Of a DNA stretch of 64,000 nucleotides, positions 23,776 to 35,683 are shown one piece after another; within the stretch, counting starts at the first letter, position 1, and every line of letters begins with the position of its first letter. The notes beneath the pieces were generated by a model. It saw only the letters and a program-made list of their open reading frames with translations. It did no database searches and was not told where the DNA came from. Origin of the DNA: Stomorhina lunata (Eukaryota > Arthropoda > Insecta > Diptera > Rhiniidae); assembly GCA_933228675.1 (NCBI GenBank), contig OW121742.1, positions 113,809,055-113,873,054 on the forward strand, in the 5' to 3' direction. The translations under genes were made by a program, and so were the position numbers.

Positions 23776-26010
23776 TTCCTATATAAATAATATTCAAAAA
23801 TTTCTTATAAAAATAATAAATTTTGAAAAATTTCCTATAAAAATAAGAAATTTTTGAAAAATAAGAAATTTTTGAAAAATAAGAAATTTTTGAAAAATTT
23901 CCTTTAAAAATAAGAAATTTTTGAAAAATTTCCTTTAAAAATAAGAAATTTTTGAAAAATTTCCTTTAAAAATAGGAAATTTTTGAAAAATTTCCTATAA
24001 AAATAGGAAATTTTTGAAAAATTTCCTTTAAAAATAGGAAATTTTTGAATAATTTCCTATAAAAATAGGAAATTTTTGAAAAATTTCCTATAAAAATAGG
24101 AAATTTTTGAAAAATTTCCTATAAAAATAGGAAATTTTTGAAAAATTTCCTATAAAAATAGGAAATTTTTGAAAAATTTCCTATAAAAATAGGAAATTTT
24201 TGAAAAATTTCCTATAAAAATAGGAAATTTTTGAAAAATTTCCTATAAAAATAGGAAATTTTTGAAAAATTTCCTATAAAAATAGGAAATTTTTGAAAAA
24301 TTTCCTATAAAAATAGGAAATTTTTGAAAAATTTCCTATAAAAATAGGAAATTTTTGAAAAATTTCCTATAAAAATAGAAAATTTTTGAAAAATTTCCTA
24401 TAAAAATAGGAAATTTTTGAAAAATTTCCTATAAAAATAGGAAATTTTTAAAAAATTTCCTATAAAAATAGGAAATTTTTGAAAAATTTCCTATAAAAAT
24501 AGGAAATTTTTGAAAAATTTCCTATAAAAATAGGAAATTTTTGAAAAATTTCCTATAAAAATAGGAAATTTTTGAAAAATTTCCTATAAAAATAGGAAAT
24601 TTTTGAAAAATTTCCTATAAAAATAGGAAATTTTTGAAAAATTTCCTATAAAAATAGGAAATTTTTGAAAAATTTCCTATAAAAATAGGAAATTTTTGAA
24701 AAATTTCCTATAAAAATAGGAAATTTTTGAAAAATTTCCTATAAAAATAGGAAATTTTTGAAAAATTTCCTATAAAAATAGGAAATTTTTGAAAAATTTC
24801 CTATAAAAATAGGAAATTTTTGAAAAATTTCCTATAAAAATAGGAAATTTTTGAAAAATTTCCTATAAAAATAGGAAATTTTTGAAAAATTTCCTATAAA
24901 AATAGGAAATTTTTGAAAAATTTCCTATAAAAATAGGAAATTTTTGAAAAATTTCCTATAAAAATAGGAAATTTTTGAAAAATTTCCTATAAAAATAGGA
25001 AATTTTTGAAAAATTTCCTATAAAAATAGGAAATTTTTCAAAAATTTCCTATTTTTATAGGAAATTTTTCAAAAATTTCCTATAAAAATAGGAAATTTTT
25101 GAAAAATTCCCTATAAAAATAGGAAATTTTTGAAAAATTTCCTATAAAAATAGGAAATTTTTGAAAAATTTCCTATAAAAATAGGAAATTTTTGAAAAAT
25201 TTCCTATAAAAATAGGAAATTTTTGAAAAATTTCCTATAAAAATAGGAAATTTTTGAAAAATTTCCTATAAAAATAGGAAATTTTTGAAAAATTTCCTAT
25301 AAAAATAGGAAATTTTTGAAAAATTTCCTATAAAAATAGGAAATTTTTGAAAAATTTCCTATAAAAATAGGAAATTTTTGAAAAATTTCCTATAAAAATA
25401 GGAAATTTTTGAAAAATTTCCTATAAAAATAGGAAATTTTTGAAAAATTTCCTATAAAAATAGGAAATTTTTGAAAAATTTCCTATAAAAATAGGAAATT
25501 TTTGAAAAATTTCCTATAAAAATAGGAAATTTTTGAAAAATTTCCTATAAAAATAGGAAATTTTTGAAAAATTTCCTATAAAAATAGGAAATTTTTGAAA
25601 AATTTCCTATAAAAATAGGAAATTTTTGAAAAATTTCCTATAAAAATAGGAAATTTTTGAAAAATTTCCTATAAAAATAGGACATTTTTGAAAAATTTCC
25701 TATAAAAATAGGAAATTTTTGAAAAATTTCCTATAAAAATAGGAAATTTTTGAAAAATTTCCTATAAAAATAGGACATTTTTGAAAAATTTCCTATAAAA
25801 ATAGGAAATTTTTGAAAAATTTCCTATAAAAATAGGAAATTTTTGAAAAATTTCCTATAAAAATAGGAAATTTTTGAAAAATTTCCTATAAAAATAGGAA
25901 ATTTTTGAAAAATTTCCTATAAAAATTGGAAATTTTTGAAAAATTTCCTATAAAAATAGGAAATTTTTGGAATATTTCCTATAAAAATAGGAAATTTGTG
26001 AAATATTTCC
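23776..26010. repeat. S31 satellite array, G orientation, with one inverted unit
   Basis: About 72 units, highly homogeneous between 24050 and 25960. One exact segment at 25039-25070 is inverted: its two central bases are C and its spacer reads ATTTTTAT, while all flanking units are in G orientation. GGACATTTTTG variants occur twice, near 25681 and 25774. Confidence 0.97.
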
Positions 26011-28215
26011 CATTCCCTTTCTCAACCTTTTCCGGCACAATTATTTTTTTTTTTTGTAATTATAATAAATTAAATCCGCGTGCGCCCAAAAAGCCACTTT
26101 AGCTCTCATTAAATATCAGATAAACATTCAGAGTCAATAACCTGACCGATACGACGAGTATCAGCTCTAAACATTTATTTTTGTTTTATTATCAAAATTT
26201 CTTAATTTTTGTTTAATTGTTTAATGCAATAACCCCCAAAATAAATATTCAAATTTAAATTAAAATTTCAAATAAACATTTATGGGAGACCAGGTAAGAG
26301 ATAAGAAATTTTGCGATTTTAAAATAATTTGAAATAAAATTAAATTTATGGGGAGACTTGAAATTTTTATTAGATTGATAAGGATTTGAAAACAATAAAA
26401 ATTTGGGACAAACAAGAGTCAAAAAGTGGTTTTAAAGCGAAATTTTCATTTTTTTTAAGAATTTTGAGCTTTTTTATGGCGGTAAATATTATGTTTTAAA
26501 GTTTCTTTGAATGTAAAAATTTAGTTCCGTTATTTTGCGGCAAAATCATTAAAGAAGGTTAGGGACCATATTATTTTTTTTAAGGTCCCCAGAAATCTTA
26601 TGCTTTAATTTGCGCTTTCTAAAGAAATTTTTCTTTGAACAAAACTACAAAATTTAGCGAATTATTTATTTTCAAAAATTTGTTTTCTTCTTGTTCATAT
26701 AACTTTTGAACTCTGCCGGGTTCCAGCAAGAAATTTTTGCTTTATTTAACTGATGGTGTTCTATTTATATTTAAATAAAAATCATGTGCCCCACTATGCC
26801 CCTTTAAGATTAATTTTAAATCAAGTTAATCATTATGTTCAGGATTTTAGCTTTTGATATATTCTATTTAAAAATCATAAAACTTCTAAGTTCTGCTTTT
26901 TTTCGGTATGAGATCTAATAGGTTTTTAGGCCCATAGTGCAGTCTTTATATTTACAAAAAATTTAGTGCATATCTCTGCATTTTTTTGAGAAACTTTAAT
27001 TTTAAAAGATACATTTTTCTAAACTCTATTGTAAGAAAATTTTGATTTTGATCACTTATGGACAATTTTAATGACTTTGTACCATTGTTTTCAACAATAA
27101 TGTTAGTAATTAAGATTGATTTGATTACTTTTTCTTATTCTTTTAAAACTTTCTTAGATTTTCTTTTAATTTTCTTAACATTTTCATCTAAATAGTTTGC
27201 AAATTTTGATTGATTTCTTCATTATTAAACATTATTCTACCCAAAAAAGAAAAACAATTGATTTCTTTCATTCCCTTTGATATAATTTTCCACAAAACCT
27301 CTACAATTAAATATCAGAGATTTTAAAATTAAATGCAAATTTCTTATATCCTTTTGTTATCCTTTAGGCGATAAAAACAAAAACAATAACTATCAAAAAT
27401 CTTTAAGAATCCTAAGAACAAAAAAAGGAAAGATAAAACAACCTCCCCAAAGAATAAAATGGAAAAATATGAAATTTCCAGGCTCAATTAAATTCAATTG
27501 TCCAAAAAAATAATAAAGGAATTACTTAAAGGAATCTATGTATTGTCCCTCAAACCCTTAACAACAACAGCAAAAAGGAAAGAAACTCATTTGTAATAGG
27601 ATCTGTCAGAATAGAAGAGGAGAAATTTAAAACCTTCGAGGACAATACAAGACGAAAAATTGCTATTTAGCAAAAAGAATGGAGAAGAAGAGACAGACAA
27701 AAAGAACGAAAAATATGTTTGGTGTCATTTACTAAAAAAAAAAAAACAACTCCTACAGCAAATAGGCCATCATACATGAGCCAAGCGGCCCAAGCAACAT
27801 GTGTGCGTGAGAAATTGAAAGATCAACATATGTAAGGGATGGGAATTTTGAAAAAAGGGAACAAATTGGGATCTTTGAGGTTAATAATTTTGTAAAACAC
27901 ATTTGAATATAAGGACTTCAAACCTAAAAATTCAAAACAACCAGATTCACGATCGATATATTTACGTTCGAATAAAGCCCAAATACAAATTATAACTAAA
28001 GATTTCATGATTTCAATGATAAATGATCGCATTTTAGAAACTAGAATGATCCACGATTAAAAATGATAGCCGGGAACATACAAATTTAAAGTCAACCAGA
28101 TCCACGATCGATCTATGTTTAAATAGAGCCATGATGTAAATCGGAACTCAAAAGACCCAGGATCATAAAATTGCAATATATCCTGATCCACGATCGACAC
28201 ATGTTCAAATATACG
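26011..28215. other. Long A+T-rich single-copy region, no clear gene
   Basis: No tandem repeat is evident before 28215, and no reliable open frame was seen. ATG-GGA-GAC-CAG followed by a strong splice-donor-like GTAAGA occurs at 26282-26299, but I found no matching downstream exon. The frame at 27823-28032 (minus) has no recognisable domain. GATC and CACGATCGAT-type motifs become frequent from about 27940 and lead into the next repeat. Confidence 0.5.
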
Positions 28216-28960
28216 ATCAAAAACTAAAATTTAAAAAGGTTTCACTATCAAAAACTGGAAGTTGTAAAGATCGGAATATAATCTTTAAGAAATGATAAAG
28301 ATCGAAATCCCAACTTTAAGATCAAAACATAAATTTACAAAGTCTCAAGATCAAAACTTGGAGATTATAAAAATTAAAATCATAACTTTAAAATCAAAAC
28401 TTCTATTTATAAAGATTCACGATCAAAAGTTGGAAATTATAAAGATAGCTATTTTAACTATAAGATCAAAACTTAGATTAACAGAGTCTCAAGATCAAAA
28501 CATGGAAATTATAAAGATCGAAATCTAAACCTTAAAATAAAAAACTAAATTTAAAAAGTTTCACGATCAAAAGTTGAAAACTAAAAAGATCGCAACATAA
28601 ACTTATAGATCTAAACTTAAACATACAAAGTTTCACAATGAAAACTTGGAAATTATAAAGATCGTAAGATAAATTTTAGATCAAAACTTAAACCTTAAAA
28701 GTTTCACGATCAAAAACATGAAATTTTTAAGATCGAAATGAAAACTTATAGATCGAAATTTAAATTTTAAAAGTTTTACGATCAACGATTGGAAATTTTT
28801 AAGATCAATATAAACTTTAAGATTAAAACTTAAACATAAAAAGTTTCACGATCAAAACTTGGAAATTATAAAGATCGTAATATAAACATTAAGATCAAAA
28901 CTTAAAAAAACAAAGTTTCACGATCAAAAATTGGAAATTTTAAAAAGCCACGATCGGAAA
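28216..28960. repeat. ~72-bp GATC-rich tandem repeat, about 10 copies
   Basis: A GTTTCACGATCAAAACTTGG-like landmark recurs near 28240, 28338, 28414, 28484, 28557, 28629, 28710, 28773, 28842 and 28914, mostly 63-81 bp apart (one gap is 98). Units usually carry GATC at several positions. The 78-residue frame at 28292-28528 exists only because the unit length is close to a multiple of three. Confidence 0.85.
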
Positions 28961-29486
28961 TTGTAACAAGGAAAGGTTCTATAAATAAAATAAGAGAGTT
29001 CTACAATCAAAAACGGAAACTGATCTTTCTAGTTTCCGTGACTGGAAGTTAGAAAGATGGAATATAGAAAACTGAAAATTAGAAATATACACGATCGGTC
29101 AATGACGCTAGATTTACAAAAACTATAAAGATTCATCCACGATCGTAAATTGAAATTTTTGATTGAAAAAGAACACAATCGACAATTTTAATTAATAAAG
29201 ACGAATGATTCGAGTCATACATTTTTTAGATACCATTTTTCTTTAGCCTCAGTTTCGACAAATACCATTAACGCTTAGTTTCTTTCCAGCGAGCATTATC
29301 TTGGAATTCGATGGCATATAAACTATCTCGAGAAACCACGATTTTGTTCTTGAAAAGTTCTGCTCATTAAGGGGATATCTTATGATTATGTCTTCCTGTT
29401 CGAGGAGGAGTCCATAAAATATGTGGACACTTTACCGTAAAGGCATGCTCTCAATACCGGATGGTAAAATACGTCTAAATGCGTCC
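28961..29486. other. Spacer, nothing recognised
   Basis: Single-copy sequence with scattered CGATC motifs that decay away from the repeat to the left. No gene recognised. Confidence 0.5.
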
Positions 29487-29853
29487 GGATATACATCCAT
29501 ACCAAACTTAAACCATGTCTTTGATACAGGATTTCCCTTAACTCCTTCTGATCTATGGATGCCGGCATCCGGTTGAATTACAACTCCATATCGATCTTAC
29601 TTTCTAACCGATATATTTGGGCATCAATTACAACTAAGGGGACAATACCAACACTCAGACTGTAACCGGAGTCTATAAAACATTTTCTCTGCATATGGTA
29701 TGATCTCTCGTTCATGAAAATCAAGGTTTTCCAACTGCGACCGAATATATATCAGTACCAAGTTGAAACCATATTTTTGGGGTTTGTCTTAACTCCTTCC
29801 GATTTATGGAAAACGGCATCCGGTTGCAATACATCTCCACATCGAACTTTCGT
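29487..29853. repeat. Two diverged direct copies, ~253-bp period
   Basis: 29487-29600 and 29741-29853 share an ATACAT..TACCAA..TTGAAACCAT stretch, CTTAACTCCTTC-GATTTATGG and GGCATCCGGTTG blocks. Copies are diverged. Reverse-strand frames here (29386-29568, 29721-29906) have no recognised domain. Confidence 0.7.
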
Positions 29854-29857
29854 TGTA

Positions 29858-30855
29858 TCGGGTGGTTAAATTTCAAGGGCCGATGTTGATTTTGAATAAA
29901 ACACAAACTATTTAGGAAATTATTGTAATTTTATTTTATTATGATATATTGGTATTACTCAATTATGTATAGAACAAAACATCGGCCAAAAGGGCCCCGC
30001 GACCACTGCGGCACACCTCCATCCGATGGTCCAAATTTTCGATGACCCTTAGTCATAATGGAGGTTCTATGCCGTTAATGTGCCGAATTATCTGATCCTT
30101 TAGCTCTTGAATTGTTGCTGGCTTATCAACGTACACCTTTTCTTTCAAATAACCCCAATGAAAAAAGTCCAACGGTGTCAAATCACATGATCTTGGCGGC
30201 CAATTGACATCGCCATTACGTGAGATAACACGGCCATTGAATTTGTTGAGCAAACGAGCCATTGTTTCGTTAGCTGTGTGGCAAGTGGCACCGTCCTGCT
30301 GAAATCACATATCGTCCACATCCACATCCATATCTTCCAATTCGGGCCATAAAAATTTCGTTATCATCTCACGATAGCGAACACCATTCACAGTAACTGC
30401 CTGAGCGGCCTCATTTTGGAAAAAATACGGCCCGATGATGCCGCCAGCCCATAAACCGCACCAAACAGTCACTCTTTGTAGGTGCATTGGTTTTTCGACA
30501 ATCACTCTTGGATTCTCATGGGCACGACGACGAGTTGAGCCACACTATCGAGAACAGCAGCAATATTTACAGACCCGGTTTGCTCTAAATTTTCCACGAT
30601 TTTTGCGATTGTAAGCACATTTGGACGATCAAATTGACCAAAAAAATCACGAAGTGCACGATATGCATTTTGATTTGAACGCCCATTTTCATAATAAGTC
30701 TGGATAACTTTAACACGTTGTTGGATTGTGTATCTCTCCATGGTTCAAATTGAGTAAGTCTGAAATAGAGAAATGTCAAATAAAATTTAAAAAAAAAACT
30801 TGGCGTTTAGGTGTGGTTCACATTCAACATCGGCCCTTACAATTTAACCACCCAT
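29858..30855 (-). mobile_element. Mariner-type transposon, internally deleted copy (998 bp)
   Basis: Terminal inverted repeats of about 28 bp (GGGTGGTTAAATTTCAAGGG at the left, the complement of GGGTGGTTAAATTGTAAGGG at the right) are bounded by TA dinucleotides at 29856-29857 and 30856-30857, the expected mariner target duplication. It is ~270 bp shorter than the copy at 32009-33276 and has a broken transposase, so it can be mobilised only in trans, if at all. Confidence 0.9.
30053..30741 (-). pseudogene. Mariner-family transposase pseudogene (deleted copy)
   Basis: Reading on the minus strand, the start MERYTIQQRVKVIQ lies at 30741 and the helix-turn-helix region continues through NGRSNQNAYRALRDFFG and TIAKIVENLEQTG. 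Compared with the other copy, a segment after TGSV is missing, and a second, larger deletion removes the middle, including the first catalytic aspartate block (IFSDEAHF in the family). The frame then ends. The C-terminal half survives in pieces: RVTVWCGLWAGGIIGPYFFQ, a stop where Trp is expected just before FQQDGATCH, then NWPPRSCDLTPLDFF near 30160-30200. Clearly inactive. Assignment to Tc1/mariner is firm from motifs, TIRs and TA sites; the subfamily was not determined. Confidence 0.9.
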
Positions 30856-30857
30856 TA

Positions 30858-31465
30858 TAAACCAGAAGCAAGGGTCTAATACCAGAAGGAACCAATAAGA
30901 ATACTAAGGCTGGAACCGAAGTTCCCGGGACTCCTGACTTCAGTGATACCAGAAAGTCTCTGGTCGGACTTCGTGGACGCACCACTACCAGTAGAGCCAC
31001 CAAAAAGGCTAGCAACTGATGCCCTATACGCCACATTCACACAAAACATGATCACCTTATTACTCCCATAAACAATTTAGGCAATGTACAGGCCTTCCAA
31101 GATCCGACTAAGCCAAACATAAGGCCGTGCATCCTCCCAAGAATACCGGCATGGCCGGACCCCAATTTAGCACATACACCCAAATCATGTTAATCCGCAC
31201 TCACAGAACGCACTCTTCTATAATTAAATTACACTAATGCGTACTCACTCATACTTCTTATACTATCCTGGATGCCATGCACCCCACTCACATCATAACC
31301 GTCCTCATTTCCAAATACCTCCAACCTTCTAGGTCTCATATGACCAATTAATCCTAACACTCTGCAGCTGTCTCATTCAACGTACGCTTACCCAAAAATT
31401 CAAAACTTCAGATACTGATTTGCTGCGCAAAAGGTCGAGTTCTTCGTATGCCAAGTTATTAAGGC
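30858..31465. other. Sequence between the two mariners, unassigned
   Basis: Less A+T-rich than its surroundings. The reverse-strand frame at 30824-31036 partly overlaps the mariner end and shows no domain. Together with the RT fragment to the right it may be retrotransposon-derived, but I could not show this. Confidence 0.4.
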
Positions 31466-31648
31466 GTGAAAAATCTTTGTATGAGCAGCGTTTGTTCTGC
31501 ACTTTCCAAAGTTATGGAAAGTATGGTAAACTACCAGCTGTTAACATATCTGGAGTCCAATAACCTATTAAACGACCGACAATATGGATTTCGTTGGGGT
31601 TGCTCTTCAGGCGACGTATTACGACACGGGATTCAATATTGTCATTGA
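31466..31648 (+). pseudogene. Non-LTR retrotransposon reverse-transcriptase fragment
   Basis: About 60 residues with the pattern SALSKVMESMVNYQLLTYLE, then a short gap, then LLNDRQYGFR. This matches the part of the reverse-transcriptase domain of Jockey-like non-LTR elements that normally follows the YRPIS motif (..SKVFE.I....L..YLE....L...QYGFR.G.S..D.L). The catalytic YADD region and the rest of the ORF are absent. The frame closes at 31648, and no 3' tail or target duplication was seen. It is a dead fragment inside the spacer between two mariner copies. Confidence 0.7.
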
Positions 31649-32006
31649 TAAGCACCCTCTCCCTTTTAGATGCTCGGTCAAGAAGCTCCAAAATATTAGG
31701 TTTACAACTTTCCTTCCGATGTTTTGCAATTGATGGCAGTAGCGGTATGTTTTGGTCGAAATAAATGGATCGAATGCTCTCAAATACCCCTGTTGAGGCA
31801 GCCATTAGTGAAAGAACGTGTCCATAGTAGTAGTGTGAACGCTTTAAGAACTGAGATTTTGATATCGAGGACCGACATGGCAGTGGAAGAGAGAAGGTTT
31901 TCGAAATTGCAGAATTGGAGGTATTACTTAATCAAATGCATCAAGAATCGGCAAAAATATTGAGAGTGACGCAACGCCATAAAGACAAGGAATTTGGGTG
32001 CCGTAC
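31649..32006. other. Unassigned sequence left of the second mariner
   Basis: Open for 79 residues at 31724-31963, without a recognisable domain. Possibly a continuation of decayed retrotransposon sequence (inference). Confidence 0.35.
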
Positions 32007-32008
32007 TA

Positions 32009-33276
32009 AAGGGTGGTTAAATTGTAAGGGCCGATGTTGAATGTGAACCACACCTAAACGCCAAGTTTTTTTCCAAATTTTATTTGACATTTCTCTATTT
32101 TAGACTTACTCAATTTGAACCATGGAGAGATACACAATCCAACAACGTGTTAAAGTTATCCAGACTTATTATGAAAATGGGCGTTCAAACCAAAATGCAT
32201 ATCGTGCACTTCGTGATTTTTTTGGTCAATTTGACGTCCATTGCTAAAATCGTGGAAAAATTCGAGCAAACCGGATCTGTAGAAGATGTGAGAACACCAG
32301 TGCATGCTCGTACAGCTCGTACTGCAAAAAATATTGCTGCTGTTCGCGATTGTGTGGCTGAAGAGCCGTCCATCTCAACTCGTCGTCGTGCCCAACAATT
32401 GCACCTCTCACGCTTGTCGTTGATGAACATTATGCATAAAGACTTGCATTTACACGCTTGCAAGGTGCAATTGGCTCAAGAACTAAAGCCTCTTGACCAT
32501 TCCAAACGTCGTGAATTGGCAGAATGGTGGCAAGAAATGGCAACAGTGGATGATAAATTTTCGAAGAAATCATCTTCAGTGATGAGGCACATTTTCACCT
32601 CAGTGGATTCGTTAATAAACAGAATTGCCCCATTTGGGCGAATGGAAATCCAAGAGTGATTGTCGAAAAACCAATGCACCCACAAAGAGTGACTGTTTGG
32701 TGCGGTTTATGGGCTGGCGGCATCATCGGGCCGTATTTTTTCCAAAATGAGGCCGCTCAGGCAGTTACTGTGAATGGTGTTCGCTATCGTGAGATGATAA
32801 CGAACTTTTTATGGCCCGAATCGGAAGATATGGATGTGGACGATATGTGGTTTCAGCAGGACGGTGCCACTTGCCACACACCTAACGAAACAACGGCTCT
32901 TTTGCGCAACAAATTCAATGGCCGTGTTATCTCATGTAATGGCGATGCCAATTGGCCGCCAAGATCATGTGATTTGACACCGTTGGACTTTTTTCTTTGG
33001 GGTTATTTGAAAGAAAAGGTGTACGTCGATAAGCTAGCAACAATTCAAGAGCTAAAGGACGAGATAATTCGGCACATTAACGGCATAGAACCTCCTCATT
33101 TGGACCATCGGATGGAGGTGTGCCGCCGTGGTCGCGGCGCCCCTTTGGCCGATATTTTGTTCCATACATAATTAAGTAATACCAATATATCATAATAAAA
33201 TAAAATTACAATAATTTCCCAAATAGTTTGTGTTTTGTTCAAAATCAACATCGGCCCTTGAAATTTAACCACCCGA
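32009..33276 (+). mobile_element. Mariner-type transposon, near full length (1268 bp)
   Basis: The ends are GGGTGGTTAAATTGTAAGGG at 32011 and the matching inverted GGGCCGATG-containing repeat ending at 33274. Both are followed outward by two poorly matched bases and TA (32007-32008 and 33277-33278). The length is typical of mariner elements. It lies in the opposite orientation to the shorter copy at 29858-30855, about 1.15 kb away. The transposase is broken by two frame-disrupting lesions. Confidence 0.92.
32122..33171 (+). pseudogene. Mariner-family transposase pseudogene (two frameshifts)
   Basis: The start is MERYTIQQRVKVIQ at 32122. The N-terminal helix-turn-helix region runs to FFGQFD, where a ~17-base deletion near 32233 (relative to the 29858 copy) shifts the frame; coding resumes at IAKIVEKFEQTGSVEDV. 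A one-base loss near 32562 shifts it again, just before the first catalytic block (IFSDEAHFHLSG). The third frame carries RVTVWCGLWAGGIIGPYFFQ, the second aspartate in WFQQDGATCH and the third in NWPPRSCDLTPLDFFLWG. I count 36 residues between the second and third aspartates, rather than the 34 of classic mariners. All three aspartates are present, but no intact protein can be made. Ends LADILFHT at 33171. Confidence 0.92.
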
Positions 33277-33296
33277 TAGTTATAGCCGAGAGATAT

Positions 33297-33520
33297 TGAA
33301 CGGCGTTGGTTTGCTTGTGAACAGCTGCTTGCAAGGTAAAGATGGAAAAGATTTCTATATCGCATTGCGACTGATATACCGGCGATGCTTTTACGTCGAC
33401 GGCCAAACTGAATATCCAAGGGTTCCAAGAACATGCTCCGTACCGAACGGCGTTTGTTTGCTTTTGAACAGCTGCTTGCAAGTTAAAGGTGGAAGAGATT
33501 TCTGCATCGTATTGTGACGA
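33297..33520. repeat. Two direct copies, 150-bp period
   Basis: GAACGGCGTTGGTTTGCTTG at 33297 and GAACGGCGTTTGTTTGCTTT at 33447 begin ~74-bp copies sharing the GAACAGCTGCTTGCAAG stretch and the GATTTCT..ATCG.ATTG.GAC end. Frames across it are open by chance. Function unknown. Confidence 0.75.
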
Positions 33521-33773
33521 TATTTGCAAATAAATCCCATAAGATATGAAGATCTACTTAACGCAGCAAACCAAATTCCTGATTCTATAGAAGTATGTCA
33601 ACGCAAATGGCGGTGGATAGGCCTTACACTCCAAAGGATAGATGCTCGACAAGCACTTTCTTGGATTTCACAGGGACAATGGTTCAGAATCGTTTTTCAT
33701 TGGCCAAAACTCTATAACTTTTAAACAAATAAGGATTTTGTGGTCGTTCTTTTTTAGTCAATAGATAACATCT

Positions 33774-34811
33774 TAAGCTTTTATTGAGTTTATCAGTACA
33801 GCCAATTGTAAAGAAATTTAAGCTTAAAGTTCAATTTTCGGCCTGTAATTCCGTTTCAAATGTTTTTTTACCCATTTCCTCTTAACCGATTTGGTAAAAA
33901 TTTAGGCCACAGGTCAATCTTGGATGACAATATAATAATTTGTTATCCTTAGGTTGACCCCTATTTTCATTGAGGCACTTTGCGTATTTTCATTAGGAAG
34001 ACACCAAAGGAACAAAAATTTAAAATTTCAATTTTTAAAGTAGAATATCTTTGAAACCATAAATGATTAGATATGCATGTCGGGACGTTTTAAATAGATC
34101 TTGACCTATGTATTTATAATATAGAGTGGTTCTTCAAATCGTTTGGGAAATGACAATTATATAACGTTTTAAGTGATTTCTGAGTCTGAGATTGTTATCT
34201 TTAGCTTTTATTGAGTTTAGGTTTATCTGTACAGCCGTTGTAAAGAAATTTAAGCTTAAAGTTTAATTTTCGATTTGTAATTCCGTTTCAAATGTGTTAA
34301 CCCTTTTTTACCCACTTCCTCTTAACCGATTTGGCACAAATTTAGGCCACAGGTCAATCTTGGATGACAATATAATAATTTGTTATCCTTAGGTTGACCC
34401 CTATTTTCATTGAGGCACTTTGCGTATTTTCATTAGGAAGACACCAAAGGAACAAAAATTTAAAATTTCAATTTTTAAAGTAGAATATCTTTGAAACCAT
34501 AAATGATTTGATATGCATGTCGGGACGTTTTAAGTAGATCTTGACCTACGTATTTATAATATAGAGTGGTTCTTCAAATCGTTTGGGAAATGACAATTAT
34601 ATAACGTTTTAAGTGATTTCTGAGTCTGAGATTGTTATCTTTAGCTTTTATTGAGTTTAGGTTTATCTGTACAGCCGTTGTAAAGAAATTTAAGCTTAAA
34701 GTTTAATTTTCGATCTGTAATTCCGTTTCAAATGTGTTAACCCTTTTTTACCCACTTCCTCTTAACCGATTTGGCTCAAATTTAGGCCACAGGCCAATCT
34801 TGAATGACAAT
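33774..34811. repeat. ~440-bp tandem repeat, about 2.4 copies
   Basis: The landmark CCGATTTGG..AAATTTAGGCCACAGG occurs at 33889, 34327 and 34767 (438 and 440 bp apart). GCTTTTATTGAGTTTA starts lie near 33777, 34205 and 34645. Copies are highly similar; the first differs by small indels. No coding potential seen. Confidence 0.93.
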
Positions 34812-35683
34812 TTTAAAGTTGTGACATTACTATTGCGTAAGCAAATATAACGCACATGCGCAATGCGTTATCTTGTTTTCTTTGTATCATGGCTTAACCT
34901 AACCTATCTGCTATTGAAAAATGGTATATATAGAGATCTATAGAGAACTCAATCCTTAGGAATCTAAATTTGTCAGGGTACTTTTTCCAAATTCAAATTA
35001 CTTTTGTATAGCTTTATAATATTTCTCTATTACCCAGAACCGGCCACAAATTTTACTCATTTGGGTACTATTTTCTAAAGGTATTCCCCCTTTTCCATTA
35101 AAATTGAGGGTAGTAAAAACTATAATTGCTTACGGAGGTTTGTAACGCCAATTAAGGGCACATCATGCGTGAGCATAATGATCATTTTTAACGACACACA
35201 AAAAAAACGAAGTAAATAGAGAAATTCCCAGGCCTAGGGAGTCAAAGAATAGGGAAAAATAAGGGAGAGTTTTAGAGATATTTAAGATTCTTTTGAAAAG
35301 TTTTGAAAGAAAAAAAGAAAGATCAAGAAAAAGAAGTGTGTGTGCCCGAGCGTAACCAAGCGTCAAATGATCAGCAGAAATTTTGTATGTAAAAAGGAAC
35401 ATTTTTTCTTAGGTTTTAAAGAAATAATGAAAAAAGAAAAACCAGGTAGCGCAAAGATCTTCAAAATGATGTGGAGAGTACAAGAGTATTTCAAAGATAC
35501 TTTTTTCAAATTTTGTTTAATCTATTACAATTCTTGGGTACTCTTTCCAAAAGAGTTTTGAGTTTTGTTTGAGAGTTAACGATCATGAGTTTGTGCTCAT
35601 TTAAAATGAGTTTTAAATTTTTTAGAAATTTGAATTCGTGACAAAAAAACTATCTTAAGGTTTAGCTCGACCAGTGCGGATTT
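34812..35683. other. Upstream region of the Commissureless-family gene
   Basis: Single-copy DNA, A+T-rich with some GCGCAATGCG-type motifs at about 34850-34870. It may hold regulatory sequence for the gene starting downstream (inference). No further gene was recognised; frames at 35163-35402 and 35340-35561 are unsupported. Confidence 0.45.

Noticed and set aside
32185..32463. Minus-strand frames over the mariner copy
   Set aside because: Antisense shadows of the transposase pseudogene.
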